Assembly (NCBI GenBank): GCA_026260175.1
Contig: JAKCWW010003664.1
Span: 17,269 to 46,081 of the forward strand
Origin: Reticulitermes lucifugus
Lineage: Eukaryota > Arthropoda > Insecta > Blattodea > Rhinotermitidae
DNA: 28,813 bases
Reading direction: 5' to 3'
The notes below the pieces were generated by a model, which did not search any database, was not told the DNA's origin, and saw only the letters and a list, made by a program, of their open reading frames with translations. Below, piece by piece: positions 10,316 through 19,949 of this stretch. Each line of letters opens with the position of its first letter. Positions within the stretch are counted from its first letter, which is position 1. The position numbers and the translations under genes were made by a program.

Positions 10316-10890
10316 TATTAACTACCAAGTTCATGTTAACATTATACGAGTATTAATTACCAAGACCGTGTTGATATTATACAAGAATTAACTACCAAGT
10401 TCACGTTGACATTTTACGAGTATTAAATACGAAGTTCACGTTGATATTATACGAGTATTAACTACCAAATTCGTGTTGACATTATACGAGTATTGACTAC
10501 CAAGTTCACGTTGATATTATACGAGTATTAACTACCACGTTCACGTTGATATTGTACGAGTATTGACTACCAAATTCGTGTTGACATTATACGAGTATTG
10601 ACTACCAAGTTCACGTTGATATTATACGAGTATTAACTACCACGTTCACGTTGATATTGTACGAGTATTGACTACCAAATTCATGTTGACATTATACGAG
10701 TATTAACTACCAAGTTCATGTTGAAATTATACGAGTATTAACTACCAAATTCATGTTGACATTATACGAGTATTAACTACCAAGTTTATATTGACATTAT
10801 ACGAGTATTAACTACCAAGTTCATGTTGACATTATACCAGTATTAAATACGAAGTTAATGTTGATATTATACGAGTATTAACTATCACGT
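10316..10890. repeat. 35-bp minisatellite, 16 full units
   Basis: The unit is TATTAACTACCAAGTTCATG followed by TTGACATTATACGAG. Units start exactly every 35 bases from 10316 to 10876, with only substitutions and no length change I can find, followed by a partial unit. Units at 10456-10700 show a three-unit (105-bp) higher-order pattern: the units at 10491 and 10596 are identical, those at 10526 and 10631 are identical, and those at 10561 and 10666 differ by one base. There are no spacers, so this is not a CRISPR array. Confidence 0.95.
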
Positions 10891-10916
10891 ACAAGTCTGG
10901 TTTCACACATTGAACA

Positions 10917-11315
10917 TAACGAAATTTCAGTGAGTCGGCATTCTGTGGGTTATTAAGTCAGCCACCCAATGAGTCAAGCAGGCAGCTTATCAATCATACA
11001 TTCATACAATTTGTCAGTTAATTAGCCAGGAAGTCATCAGTAAATGAAATACTCAGCTAGAAACACGACCAGTAAATCAGTCAGTTATGCATCTAGTTAA
11101 TAAGTCACACATTCAGTTAATCCACCGGTCAGTCACACAGTTAGTAAATCGGTCACAAAGTCAGATAATGACTGTCATTCAAACACAATTAATCAATCAG
11201 CCACTCATGTGTTAAGTCAATTGGTCAGTACAACAGTTCATAACTGTCATTCGGTCATGAGCAGTTAATCAGGCAGCCAGTTACACTGTAAGTTTGTCAG
11301 TTAGTGTCTTTCACA
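10917..11315. repeat. Degenerate GTCAGTTAATCA-like cryptic repeat
   Basis: CAGTCA, GTTAAT, AATCAGTCAGTTA and TCAGTTAAT recur about every 8-20 bases over 400 bp without fixed period. It abuts the 35-bp minisatellite. The pattern is cryptic simplicity, probably slippage-driven. Confidence 0.75.
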
Positions 11316-11479
11316 GTCAATTAGCTACACATATCGAAAAATATTCTAAGATTAAAAAAATTCTGTTTCGTCCGTATGTGGGACAAAATTTGGGGTTACA
11401 ATATATCCATACGCTGTGTATTCAAATGTATTGAAAAGAGCCTGTCACTGAACCCTACAATACGCCACTTGTATCCAGT

Positions 11480-11640
11480 TCTCATGCTCATACTGTACGA
11501 GATTTATTTTAATATTATCTTAACATCTACGCCTAGGAATCCCAAGAGTTCGAATTTTTCAACTAAAATTTTGCACTACTTTCTTATCATTAGAGCCTGC
11601 ACTTGGATTCGATCCCGTGATCACTATATGTGGAAACCTA
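11480..11640 (-). mobile_element. Small retrotransposon-tail fragment with SINE-like tail
   Basis: The plus strand holds TTTATTTTAATATTATCTTAACATCTACGCCTAGGAATCCCAAGAG, in pieces resembling the retrotransposon copies at 4130-4160 and 21650-21690. It is followed by GGATTCGATCCCGTGATCAC, which on the minus strand looks like a tRNA-type B box. The open frame 11376-11801 runs through this and has no host-gene motif. Confidence 0.4.
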
Positions 11641-12139
11641 AGACCATACACACTGAAAAGGACGACTACAACCTGTTAATCTTTTCCAGTCAAACATACT
11701 TTGTAATAGCTGCTTCGTTTCTGAAGAATTCGAATGTTTTTGATGTCAAACTCTTGTTATATTACTTTTCCTCTAGAGCAAAAGCAAAAGTTCGCCTATA
11801 GGAGGAAAGAGGATGTAGTAAAGGCAGTTTTACTTAAAGCAGTTCTAAGCTGGAAACATCACGGTGTGAAGTTTATAGTTAGTTAGCTAGTAAAGAAACT
11901 TCCAAATTTAATAGAACCCAAAAATTAATTAACGCGTTCACAACAGCTCGCCATTAGGTTCCTTACGGGACTTCTTCAGTCTACTTCACAACACAATTCT
12001 CATTTCTGTAAGAACCGTTTCAATACAATCCTCACAACTGTGCGCAAGCCCTCCTTGTGATTCTCATACTAATATTCTGTATAAATTTCATGTCTGAACA
12101 TTGCGTGCTACATATCCCGTCAATCCTACTAAGTGGAAT
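11641..12139. other. Unassigned sequence
   Basis: No gene, RNA or repeat is recognised. Confidence 0.4.
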
Positions 12140-12149
12140 TACGAACTAT

Positions 12150-12412
12150 GCAGCAATTAGCTACGGGATGGAATGTCAGGGGTTCGAATCGCGGCATGGA
12201 TAAGAGATTTTCTCTTCTGTAAAACCGGCCACACAAGATGTGGGGTCCACTCAGCCTCCTACTCAATGCGCACCGGGTTTTTTCGAGAGGTAAAGCGGTC
12301 GGAGAGTAAAATTGACCACTCCCCTATATCACCAAGGTTAAGAATGAGTGGAGCTATGCTTCTACTCCCCTACATGCTTTCATGGCATGCACAAGGACAA
12401 CCTTACTTTCCC
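12150..12412 (+). mobile_element. Family A SINE, near full length
   Basis: The head has TAGCTACGGGATGG and a clear B-box-like GGTTCGAATCGCGG (about 12180-12193). The body follows: GAGATTTTCTCTTC, ACCGGCC, ACTCAGCCTCCTACTCAATG, GCACCGGG, GGTAAAGCGG, AAGGTTAAGAATGAGTGG, TTCTACTCCCCTACATGC, and TTCATGGCATGCACAAGGACAACC at the 3' end (in pieces). It matches the consensus across every block. Polymerase III transcription is what such a head would support. Frames at 12173-12433 and 12382-12678 start in the repeat. Confidence 0.8.
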
Positions 12413-12934
12413 TTACAGCTGATTGTTACGTAAAATTTTATCCTCAAAGAAATCTGCGACCTGCAAGTTTTACACGCCTGTTCCGATATCGTCTCTTATT
12501 TAAAATATGGACAGCTTTGTTACAACTAATAATTGTCCGTTTCGTGATACTTGGTATGAAGGGCATGCCGTTTAATGCCACATTATGTCCACAGTTTTCA
12601 ATTTCTGACACACATAATATCAATATGACGGCCATGCCAACGTCTGAGGTGGGACGACAAAAGCATCATTTAATATAAAAGTATTATAATATCGTTGTTT
12701 CAATTGCACTAATAAAAAGAAGCCCAGTGAGCTGGAATTGAGCATAGATGTGGAATAGGCTGGTCGTGGTGTATCTGAAAATACTACACTCCTATCACTT
12801 CTAAAGAATGGGAGAAGGTATGCAAACGTCATGTAAGACGTCATATACGTGTATGTCAATACAGTTAACGCTACAGTGAACTGCTAGGTATTAGTTTTAC
12901 GATAGACATCCCATTGTTGTTATGGCACTGTAAT
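12413..12934. other. Unassigned sequence
   Basis: No gene is recognised. Frames on both strands overlap each other here and none carries a known motif. Confidence 0.4.
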
Positions 12935-13217
12935 TGAGTATACAGTTACCATCAACATAAATGTTTTTTGGTTTTTATTAACATAAAATATATGACTATT
13001 CGTTTCGACCAAAGTTCGGTCATCTTCGGGCCAGTACGTCCCATAAAAATGAAATTATAATTGGAAATTCATTTCATGGTTAGATGGAGATATCAATCTT
13101 TTATTTTTACGTCACGTATTGGCCTGAAGATGACAAACTTTGGTCGAAAAATGTAGCCACGTAATTTATATTAATAAAAAGCAATAAATACTTGTGTTGA
13201 CGGTAACTGTATACTCA
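12935..13217. mobile_element. Foldback element HF3 with hammerhead-like motif in each arm
   Basis: The left end TGAGTATACAGTTACC (12935-12950) returns as GGTAACTGTATACTCA at 13202-13217. The arms, about 100 bp long, also pair through an A/T-rich ATTAACATAAA-type segment. The right arm (plus) carries CTGAAGA (13124-13130), extra T, a short GAC/GTC stem II, GAAA (13146-13149), TA (13154-13155) and a stem I TGGC/GCCA (13120-13123 with 13156-13159). The left arm (minus) has a good GACC/GGTC stem II but a C at core position 4. Both copies are slightly decayed in different places. Confidence 0.85.
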
Positions 13218-13561
13218 GTGCTAGGTATGGTAACATAATACGAACCTGCGCTCTCAATCACAGTAAAACGTACATATAACGTAACCTGAGGGGAATTTAA
13301 CACTTTCCGTTTCAGCATGGTAGTTGGCATTTATAAGCGTGCTATTGAACGATCCTGTCTACTGCTAAGTTTATAGCATCGGATATAGATGAGTGATTGA
13401 GTACGGTGCATTGGTTGAATGATACTGACAGGGGGAAACAGCAGTGCCACTTTGCCCCTACAAATCGCACACGGATTGGCCTGGGATTGAACAAGGGACT
13501 TCGCGATGACAGGACGGTGACAGACAGCATGAGCGATGGCATGGCAAGGTCAAGTTGTCCC
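13218..13561. other. Unassigned sequence
   Basis: No credible gene is seen. Overlapping frames on both strands (13342-13646) enter the SINE at their right end. Confidence 0.4.
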
Positions 13562-13700
13562 TCTCCACGCCATGACGGCACAAAGAAAGAGTAGAGGTAC
13601 AATTCCACTGATTCTTAACCTCGGCACTAGATGATTGTGTGGTCAACTTAATATCCTGGCCGCTTTACCCCCAGGAATTAACCCCGGTACCCATTGAACA

Positions 13701-13998
13701 GGGTGGGCCGGGATAGCGCTGTCGGTATAGCGACTCGCTACGAGCTGGACTGTCCGGGGATCGAATCCCGGTGGGTGCGAGATTTTCAGCACCCGTCCAG
13801 ACCGGCCCTGGGGCNNNNNNNNNNNNNNNNNNNNNNNNNNNNNNNNNNNNNNNNNNNNNNNNNNNNNNNNNNNNNNNNNNNNNNNNNNNNNNNNNNNNNN
13901 NNNNNNNNNNNNNNNNNNNNNNNNAAGAGTAGAGCTATACCTCTACTCCCCCTCTGGGCCTTCATGGCCTGTTCTATGGTGAAATTTTACCTTTACCC
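13701..13998 (+). mobile_element. Inner family A SINE inserted in an older SINE
   Basis: It has the best tRNA-like head in the window: GGCCGGGATAGCGCTGTCGG contains an A-box-like TAGCGCTGTCGG, and GGGGATCGAATCCCGG is a B box with a foldable T-arm. GGGTGCGAGATTTTCAGC and ACCCGTCCAGACCGGCCCTGGGGC follow, then a gap of Ns, then the 3' body AAGAGTAGAGCTATACCTC, TACTCCCCCTCTGGGCC and TTCATGGCCTG. The head is not a functional tRNA gene: no clean acceptor stem or anticodon arm is seen. Confidence 0.8.
13815..13924. other. Assembly gap of 110 Ns
   Basis: Unknown bases inside the inner SINE. Repeat-induced assembly failure in nested copies is the likely cause. The translated frame through it (13694-14353) is not meaningful. 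Confidence 1.
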
Positions 13999-14100
13999 CA
14001 GGAGGATTTGTTGGCTCCAGAGTCGGTATGGACGTTTTGGAGGAGAGAACAATTTGTTGCCCTACTGGGATTCGAACCCCGGACAGTTACTGAGCTGTGC

Positions 14101-14921
14101 GGACATTCATGTACAGGTAGAGAGCAAAAATACGTTGTTACTGAGCGGCACAGATCTTCAGATTTACTCTCCTTTCCTTTCCGTATTTGCTTTCTTCCAC
14201 TCTTCTCCCATTTTACCTCCCCTTGTTACTGTTCTTCCATATGTTCTTGATTCCTTCTTTCTTTCCGCACAAGCTGACTCAAATAGTAACATTTATAACT
14301 TGTATTTTTGTTGTGCCCATTCCGGCTGTCGACCGAAACACAAAATATTCTGAGACGTTTGGATTTCTTCTCAGTCCTTCCAAGCCAATTCCGAGGAAGT
14401 ACTGCTTCCTACTACACCATTTCCATTTCATCAAACACTAATCATCTCACCGCTGGCCACTTACGTAGTATTAGCTACTGACCGTCGTTAAATGAACCAT
14501 AAATAATAATACTGTCTCGCAACTTTTTTTATTTCCTAGCAGCTCGTCAAAGTAATTTCAGGCGCCTGAATATATCGACGTTTGGGCTAAACTCCGAATA
14601 ATAAATTCCAGGAACACACAACGTTTTAATATCGTTTATAGCAGCTACAGAAATAACTCAGCTCTTTGAAAAGAGAACGTTTCAGCTGCTTAAACACGAT
14701 CATGCTGAATTTTATTACTAACTGATTCAATTACGTGATCAGTTACCTTTCTTCGTAATCAAATTTTCATTTTATTTAGCTTTTATATGAACTGATGATC
14801 AAACAACACGGTTCATTACGCTATGGCCATGAAACATATCCTGCCACAAATCGTTTTTAAATTAATGTAGATTATTTTATATGACAGATATTTGTGCACA
14901 ATTGAAAAAGATATATGAATG
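14101..14921. other. Unassigned sequence with pyrimidine-rich segment
   Basis: A T/C-rich stretch at about 14160-14280 keeps several frames open (rich in Ser, Leu, Pro and Phe). No gene is recognised in the rest. Confidence 0.45.
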
Positions 14922-15080
14922 AGTCCAGCGGGTTGATCGAGCAAATTGACGGCAGTAGAGTTTCGGACCTGTATTCAGGATGTTCCCAGATCGAGTCCTG
15001 GCTGGTACAGCGATTATCGTGGATAAGGCTTTTCGTGATTATCGACAGTCCCTCCAGGCCTATGCCAGGATAAAACCTCA
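14922..15080 (+). mobile_element. Possible second tRNA-type SINE, family C
   Basis: CCAGCGGGTTGATCGAGCAAA, CGGCAGTAGAGTTTCGG and CCCAGATCGAGTCCTGGCTGG (in pieces) lie as A-arm, middle and B-box/T-arm would. CAGTCCCTCCAGGCC and ATGCCAGGATAAAACCTC follow. The body differs from family A, so I treat it as a separate family. Only one copy is seen here. Confidence 0.5.
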
Positions 15081-15771
15081 AAGAATCCACATAACTTTGG
15101 TTTGTACTGTACATCCCTTTAACCAAAACTCTCAGTACTCCACATCTTCTATGTATAAAAACATACCTCCCTTCTAGATACAATCTGCCCTCCAAAACCA
15201 CGTTAAATTCACTTTACATTTTTAATAAAACTCACCGTAATAATTCTACATTTGGAAATTAATAATTTAAAGTTATTATTTTTCCAGAGTATAATTACCT
15301 TCAGACCCAAGACACATTCAACACAACAAAAAATCCAAAAATCTCCATATCTCATTCTGTCTGCACATTTTTACAATTGTCTTTAATAATTATTTTTACT
15401 CTTAAATTACCTTATACTTTAATTTTTAATTCCAGAATCTTCATCCAAGAAACACATAGCTTAAACCAGAAAATCAATCCATAGATTTAATTACAAGATA
15501 ATTTTCTACGTCAGACAGATAGGTCAATTAAAGCAACATAATATAAAAAACTTCAACAAGAGTACTAGCTACAGAAATTTAACAACACAACTTTTCCATT
15601 TACTTTAACAATATCTGTATCAGAAATATAAACCTTTCTTTATAAATCCCACTTTCAATGTATAGAATAACATGTCAAACCATGTTTTATATTAGTCTCA
15701 CCGTGAAATGTTAGACTATGATTGAAATTACTGATGTAATTATCATTCCTCAGAGTATTTTTGTGATTTCA
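15081..15771. other. Unassigned AT-rich sequence
   Basis: Very AT-rich with no frame or repeat that I recognise. It may include the upstream part of the element that carries the motif at 15772-15811, but no inverted partner is found. Confidence 0.4.
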
Positions 15772-15811
15772 TATACCTGATGATGGCCAAAAGGCCGAAA
15801 CTTGTAGTATA
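15772..15811 (+). ncRNA. Solo type I hammerhead-ribozyme-like motif with canonical core
   Basis: Parts in order: stem I TATAC (15772-15776), core CTGATGA (15777-15783), one extra T (15784), stem II GGCC/GGCC (15785-15788 with 15793-15796) closed by AAAA, GAAA (15797-15800), a stem III of C-TT-G plus the A-T pair (15800-15805), TA (15805-15806) with predicted cleavage after 15806, and stem I return GTATA (15807-15811), perfectly complementary. Every conserved core base is canonical. Unlike the foldback copies there is no inverted partner nearby. An AT-rich tail containing GAATATTAAATAG follows, as in the other loci. It is probably the end of a truncated element. Activity is inferred only. Confidence 0.7.
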
Positions 15812-17400
15812 GAATATTAAATAGCCATATATATAGGTGTGATCGACAGCATATTCTTTTATTATCCTTCCACACATAGTTGAATTAACTTGTCTCTAAT
15901 CGTCATGCCAATCGAAGCCTGAGAATCTAACAACGTGTTTAACCTTTTAAACTCTAGCAGTTACCTTATGTATCACGCAGTTGAACATTCACTAATTCTG
16001 TGTTCTGCCCCACATAGTGCACTTATATGTTTAATATGGATCTCATAACAAAGAGCGACTTTAGCGCTATACAACAATAACTAATTGTTTTCTATAGCCG
16101 GGAAGGACAGTGTCTACTGTGCGGTACGAACTGAATCTTTAAATATAGTCCACTTTCATCTTAGCTAAATATAACTCACATTCGTATTTTAAAGAGTTAC
16201 ATACAACGCAGATAAAGAAAATGTGATCAGATAGCAAAGCGTAAATTAAGACATAAACACGACAACCTAGCACTCATGTCAGCAAACTGGTCCCCAGGAG
16301 TCCTTAACACAAAACGGTAATTATTCAGCACTTAGGTTTCAATATTCAGTAATTCGACATTTCTTTCGAGTGTGCTTAAAACGTTCCTTTTGGTTCTGAG
16401 AGCAACCAGCCATTATTTTCCGAACACTAACCGAGCTAGATTTGTAATGCAAATGCGGTGTGTTTTCTTAAACGTAAGAATCAGGTATTTACAGATTATT
16501 TAGCTACTCTTCGTACTTCATTTGATCAGAGGCTGGTCGTCGGTGTAGATTATAGAAAGATCAAGTAAAAACCAACAAACATCCATCGAAAGAAGAGATT
16601 GTCACAACATTGAAGCAAATTGTATTTCATTTTTCAGTTAAACCCAAGTAAATAATCTGAGTGGTAAAGAGCTGCAAAATTAGTGTCACTGTAAAATCCA
16701 CATACAATGTGCTTTCAGTTTTTCGTGTATTTCAATACAAATATCTCGTTGTTTTCTAGTGACCTGCACGTAAATAAGACAGTTCTTGACACAAAAGCTC
16801 ACAGTTATTAGGAAATCCGTGTTTTATCTTGCAAATCTCAATTCCAATGAGTTGTTTAAAATGTACACGAGTAGTAGTCCAATCAGTCGTTAACGTGGCC
16901 AATCGTTGAAAACGCTTGATCAGCTGCGTATGATATTTAGCATGGAACAGATTAGTATGAATGATTAAGTATAAGTGTCAAGAAGATTTATGGGTTTTTT
17001 TGGCCGCATATTTCCACATGCTATCACAGTATTTGCTTGCAAGGATAAAAAATTCAACCCAGTAGTTGAAATCAAAAGGTGATTTGTCTGACTTGAATTC
17101 AGGAAGTGTTCGGTTGTAATCCCAGCCAAGGCACCGAGTATCCTAAGACTTCAGTGGTGTTCCTTAGTATTTCCATGAAAATGGTAGAATGGAACCTCGA
17201 CTGAGAAAAGACAGCTTTCTCGCACACACTTTCTAAACCACAACAGGCGAGCGTATGGGGTGTGCCTGGACCCAAGTATCTCAATATTTTTTGTCCCTCA
17301 TTTTCCAGTTTGTACTTTTAAGCAGAGTTGTTGTTGATTTAAAAAAATTTTATTTACGTTTTAGTTTCTTTAGTTTGTTTGGTGAATAAATGTTCCGGTG
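15812..17400. other. Unassigned AT-rich sequence
   Basis: About 1.6 kb with no convincing gene, RNA or repeat. The reverse frame 17099-17284 has no recognisable motif. Confidence 0.45.
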
Positions 17401-17735
17401 ATAAAATCAAGAAGAATGAGCTGAACGGGGCATGTAGCACGTAGGGCGGAGAGGAGAGGTACATACAGGTTTTGGTGGGGAAACATGAGGGAAAGAGGTC
17501 AGTTGCAAGATATACGTGTGGATGGGAGGATAATATTGAAATGGATTTTTAAGAAGTGGGATACGTTCATGGACTGGGTTTATCTGGTTCAGGATAGGCA
17601 TAGGTGCCGACCCCTTTGAATGTGGTAATGAACCTCCTTGTTCCATAAAATGCGGGGAATTTCTTGACTAGCTGAGAACATGTTAGGCTCTCAAGAAGGA
17701 CTCTAATCTATAGAGTTAGTTAGTTTGGTGAATAA
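17401..17735 (+). pseudogene. Non-LTR retrotransposon 3' end, copy 2
   Basis: Plus-strand equivalent of the minus copy at 21421-21945: GCGGAGAGGAGAGGTACATAC, GATGGGAGGATAATATTGAA, GGTAATGAACCTCC, CATAAAATGCGGGGAATTTC, TTGACTAGCTGAGAACATG, GGACTCTAATC and GAGTTAGTTAGTTT (in pieces). It encodes a damaged C-terminal stretch including a region matching WE-N-I, then the 3' untranslated end and a TTAG-type tail. The reverse frame 17407-17646 is an artefact of it. Confidence 0.75.
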
Positions 17736-17940
17736 AAATAATGTCCTTTATTAATAGGTGTTCAATAAATATTCGCCTTTCAAAAAAATAAAATAAAATA
17801 GAATTCCCTAGGTGCACAGTCTACTGACATGTGCCGCTCACGCCCAAGCAAACCTCTATTCACTACTCATCCTAGAATCCCCCGCTATATAGCCTAGGAT
17901 AATGACAGCCTCTTTACATATACCATAAATTTATAAGTAT
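17736..17940. other. Unassigned sequence
   Basis: A short AT-rich stretch with AAATAAAATA, then sequence of no recognised type. Confidence 0.35.
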
Positions 17941-18385
17941 CATGTACAGTGGGTCCACTGTCACCACGACATGGTGCGTCCTCAGGTTTCGGGTGGAGGA
18001 GATGGCCTCAGCTAAAGAGGGTAGCTGCAAATGTATGGAATGAGCAGTCACGGACAGCACACAAGGGGCGGTCTTCGGCTTGCGCGGATGGGTAAAGGTC
18101 TAGCAACTCCTCACCTTAAAAAATCGAAAGGTTACGGAATGTTAAAGAGGCCCTATCATTTTGACAGGTTCTTTGGAGGTGCAAATGGGAGAATATTAAA
18201 ATCGATTCTAAAGAAATATGATAAGAGGGGGTCGTCTGATTTCATCTAGAGTAACATAGGAAAACTTTGCGGGCCTTTGTGAACACGGTAATGAACTTTC
18301 CGTTCCCATTAAACGCGGTGGATTTCTTGATTAGCTGAAGAGCTGTTGGAAGGACTCTGCTCCGTGGAGTTAGTTAAACAGTTAA
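17941..18385 (+). pseudogene. Non-LTR retrotransposon 3' end, copy 3
   Basis: The 3' half is clear: GTGCAAATGGGAGAATATTA (coding for a WENI-like phrase), GAACACGGTAATGAAC, CATTAAACGCGGTGGATTTC, TTGATTAGCTGAAGAGC, GGACTCTGCTCCGTGGAG and TTAGTTAAACAG. The 17941-18120 part is more GC-rich (GTGGGTCCACTGTCACCACG) and may be upstream retroelement sequence. I cannot align it within the window. The plus frame 18031-18249 is a decayed trace. Confidence 0.65.
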
Positions 18386-18831
18386 ATAACTTCGGTCAGA
18401 ATATGGAATGTTGGAACTCATATTCGAATCCGGGATCTCCCGAATATGAATCAGGAGTGCTAACTTATACACTAAGACCCTCTGATTTTACGGTAACTAA
18501 GGGAATGCGCCCTTGTGGCAAAAAATTACTTTCACCCCTCGATGGTTTCCACATAGTTGTTAAGGGCAAGTCTGCGCAACAGTTGCTGCGCAAGGAGGGT
18601 GTCCTTCCTCTGTGTTACAAACAACAAAGCAGGCCGCAGTCGTGGCTACATGATGGGTGCAGGCGCAGGCAGCGTTCGGAACGTTTCGGCACTGACCCAG
18701 ACGTTTAAAACTGCGAGCTGCACATCAGAGTTTCGTGGCCCATAATCAAACAACCACCTTTGGTCCTCAGTCAATACATACATCTAAACACACAGCGGAG
18801 TTCACACACCGTGCAGTACTGAGGATCACAG
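18386..18831. other. GC-richer unassigned sequence upstream of the minisatellite
   Basis: More GC-rich than its surroundings, with a TGCGCAACAGTTGCTGCGCA near-palindrome (about 18574-18593). The overlapping frames 18346-18708 and 18557-18745 have no known motif. It could hold promoter or 5' untranslated sequence of the GPCR gene about 1.2 kb downstream, but nothing proves it. Confidence 0.35.
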
Positions 18832-19500
18832 AAACAAAAGTGTTAAAACAGCAACTTTAACAAACCAAGTTCTATACACTAACAAAGAGTGAAACAGAAA
18901 TGACAAAAAATGTTCACAAGTAAAGATCTGTAAACTAATAAACAGGGAAACAAAAGTGTTAAAAAAACGACTTTAACAAACAAAGTTATATATATTAAGA
19001 GGCAGTGCAAAAAGAGCATTGAAACACTTTCAAAACCGAAGTTCCGTATACTAAAAAAGTGTGCGCAGTGTTAAAACAAATTTAAAAACGGAAGTTCTAT
19101 ACACTAACAGACAGTGAAAAACGAAGTTATGTTTACGAACAAACAGTGAAACAACAGTGTTAGAAAAAATACTTTGTCAGGCGACGTTCTATATACTAAT
19201 ATGTGGTACAAAAACAGTGTTAAATAACTTTAACAAGCGAAGTTCTATACACTAACAAACAGTGAAACAACAGTGTTAAAACAACAACTTTAACAAGCAA
19301 AGTTCTATACAGTAACAGGTAGTGCAAGAACAGTTTTAAAATAACTTTCAGATCTGAAGTGTTACACACAAATAGTGTGCAGTATTAAAACAACTTCAAC
19401 AATCCAAGCTCTATGCGCTAAGAAATAGTGAAACAGCAGTGTTAAGCCAAATTTTACAAGCGTAATTGTACGCTACAGAAGTGTGCAACAGCAAAGTAAA
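18832..19500. repeat. Degenerate 50-60-bp minisatellite
   Basis: About 12-13 units with the pattern AGTGAAACAACAGTGTTAAA, ACAACTTTAACAAGCAAAG, TTCTATACACTAACAAAC. Unit length varies from about 32 to 60, so unlike the 10316 array it has internal deletions. Decayed traces (GCAACAGCA, AAAGTTCTATATTAC) continue to about 19640. The array lies about 0.45-1.1 kb before the GPCR start codon. Confidence 0.85.
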
Positions 19501-19949
19501 GAAAAAAGATCATTCTTCTATATTCTGTATTAACAATTCGTGTAACAGCAGCCTAAAAGCTTCCACACAGAAAAGTTCTATATTACAGAATACAGCAACA
19601 GTAAACGATTTTTCTCAAAGAATTCTATGCGGTATTTAAAATAAGCAGTGTTAATATAAGAAACGTGATTTTATAAACATTCTAGTCAATGGTAGATAGG
19701 TTAAAATAATCTGAAACAGTATTTCTGATGTTTCAAATACGTAGCAATATTACACATTTTGTTCATTGATCCAAATATTACGAATTTTACAACAACCGGT
19801 ACAAGTAATTTAATATGGATATTAATATAATGAAGGCCAGTCAGGCCAGTGTCAAAGCAGACTTTAGATAAGAAAGAATAAATAATATAAAGTAGAAGAC
19901 AGAATTACACATCTATTAAACAAATCTAGTCAAGATTCTTTGACAGAAA

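Larger units (their letters stand above)
13562..14100 (-). mobile_element. Outer family A SINE, split by an inner SINE
   Basis: The 3' body lies at 13562-13700 on the minus strand: CCACGCCATGACGGC, GAGTAGAGGTACAATTCC, TTAACCTCGGCACTAGATG, GGCCGCTTTACCCCCAGG and CGGTACCCATTGAACAG. The missing 5' half resumes at about 14000-14095: AGGAGGATTTGTTGGCTCC, AGAGTCGGTATGGAC, TTTTGGAGGAGAG and the B-box complement GGGATTCGAACCCCGG. The two halves are in the right order and orientation for one element broken by the plus-strand SINE at 13701-13998. Confidence 0.75.

Noticed and set aside
10316-10890. Possible CRISPR-like array
   Set aside because: The 35-bp units abut directly with no unique spacers, and the genome is eukaryotic.
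11376-11801. 141-codon protein gene
   Set aside because: It overlaps a retrotransposon-tail fragment and a SINE-like B box in antisense; no conserved motif is seen.
13701-13790. Possible tRNA gene
   Set aside because: A- and B-box-like sequences exist but there is no clean acceptor stem or anticodon arm, and the sequence continues into a SINE body.
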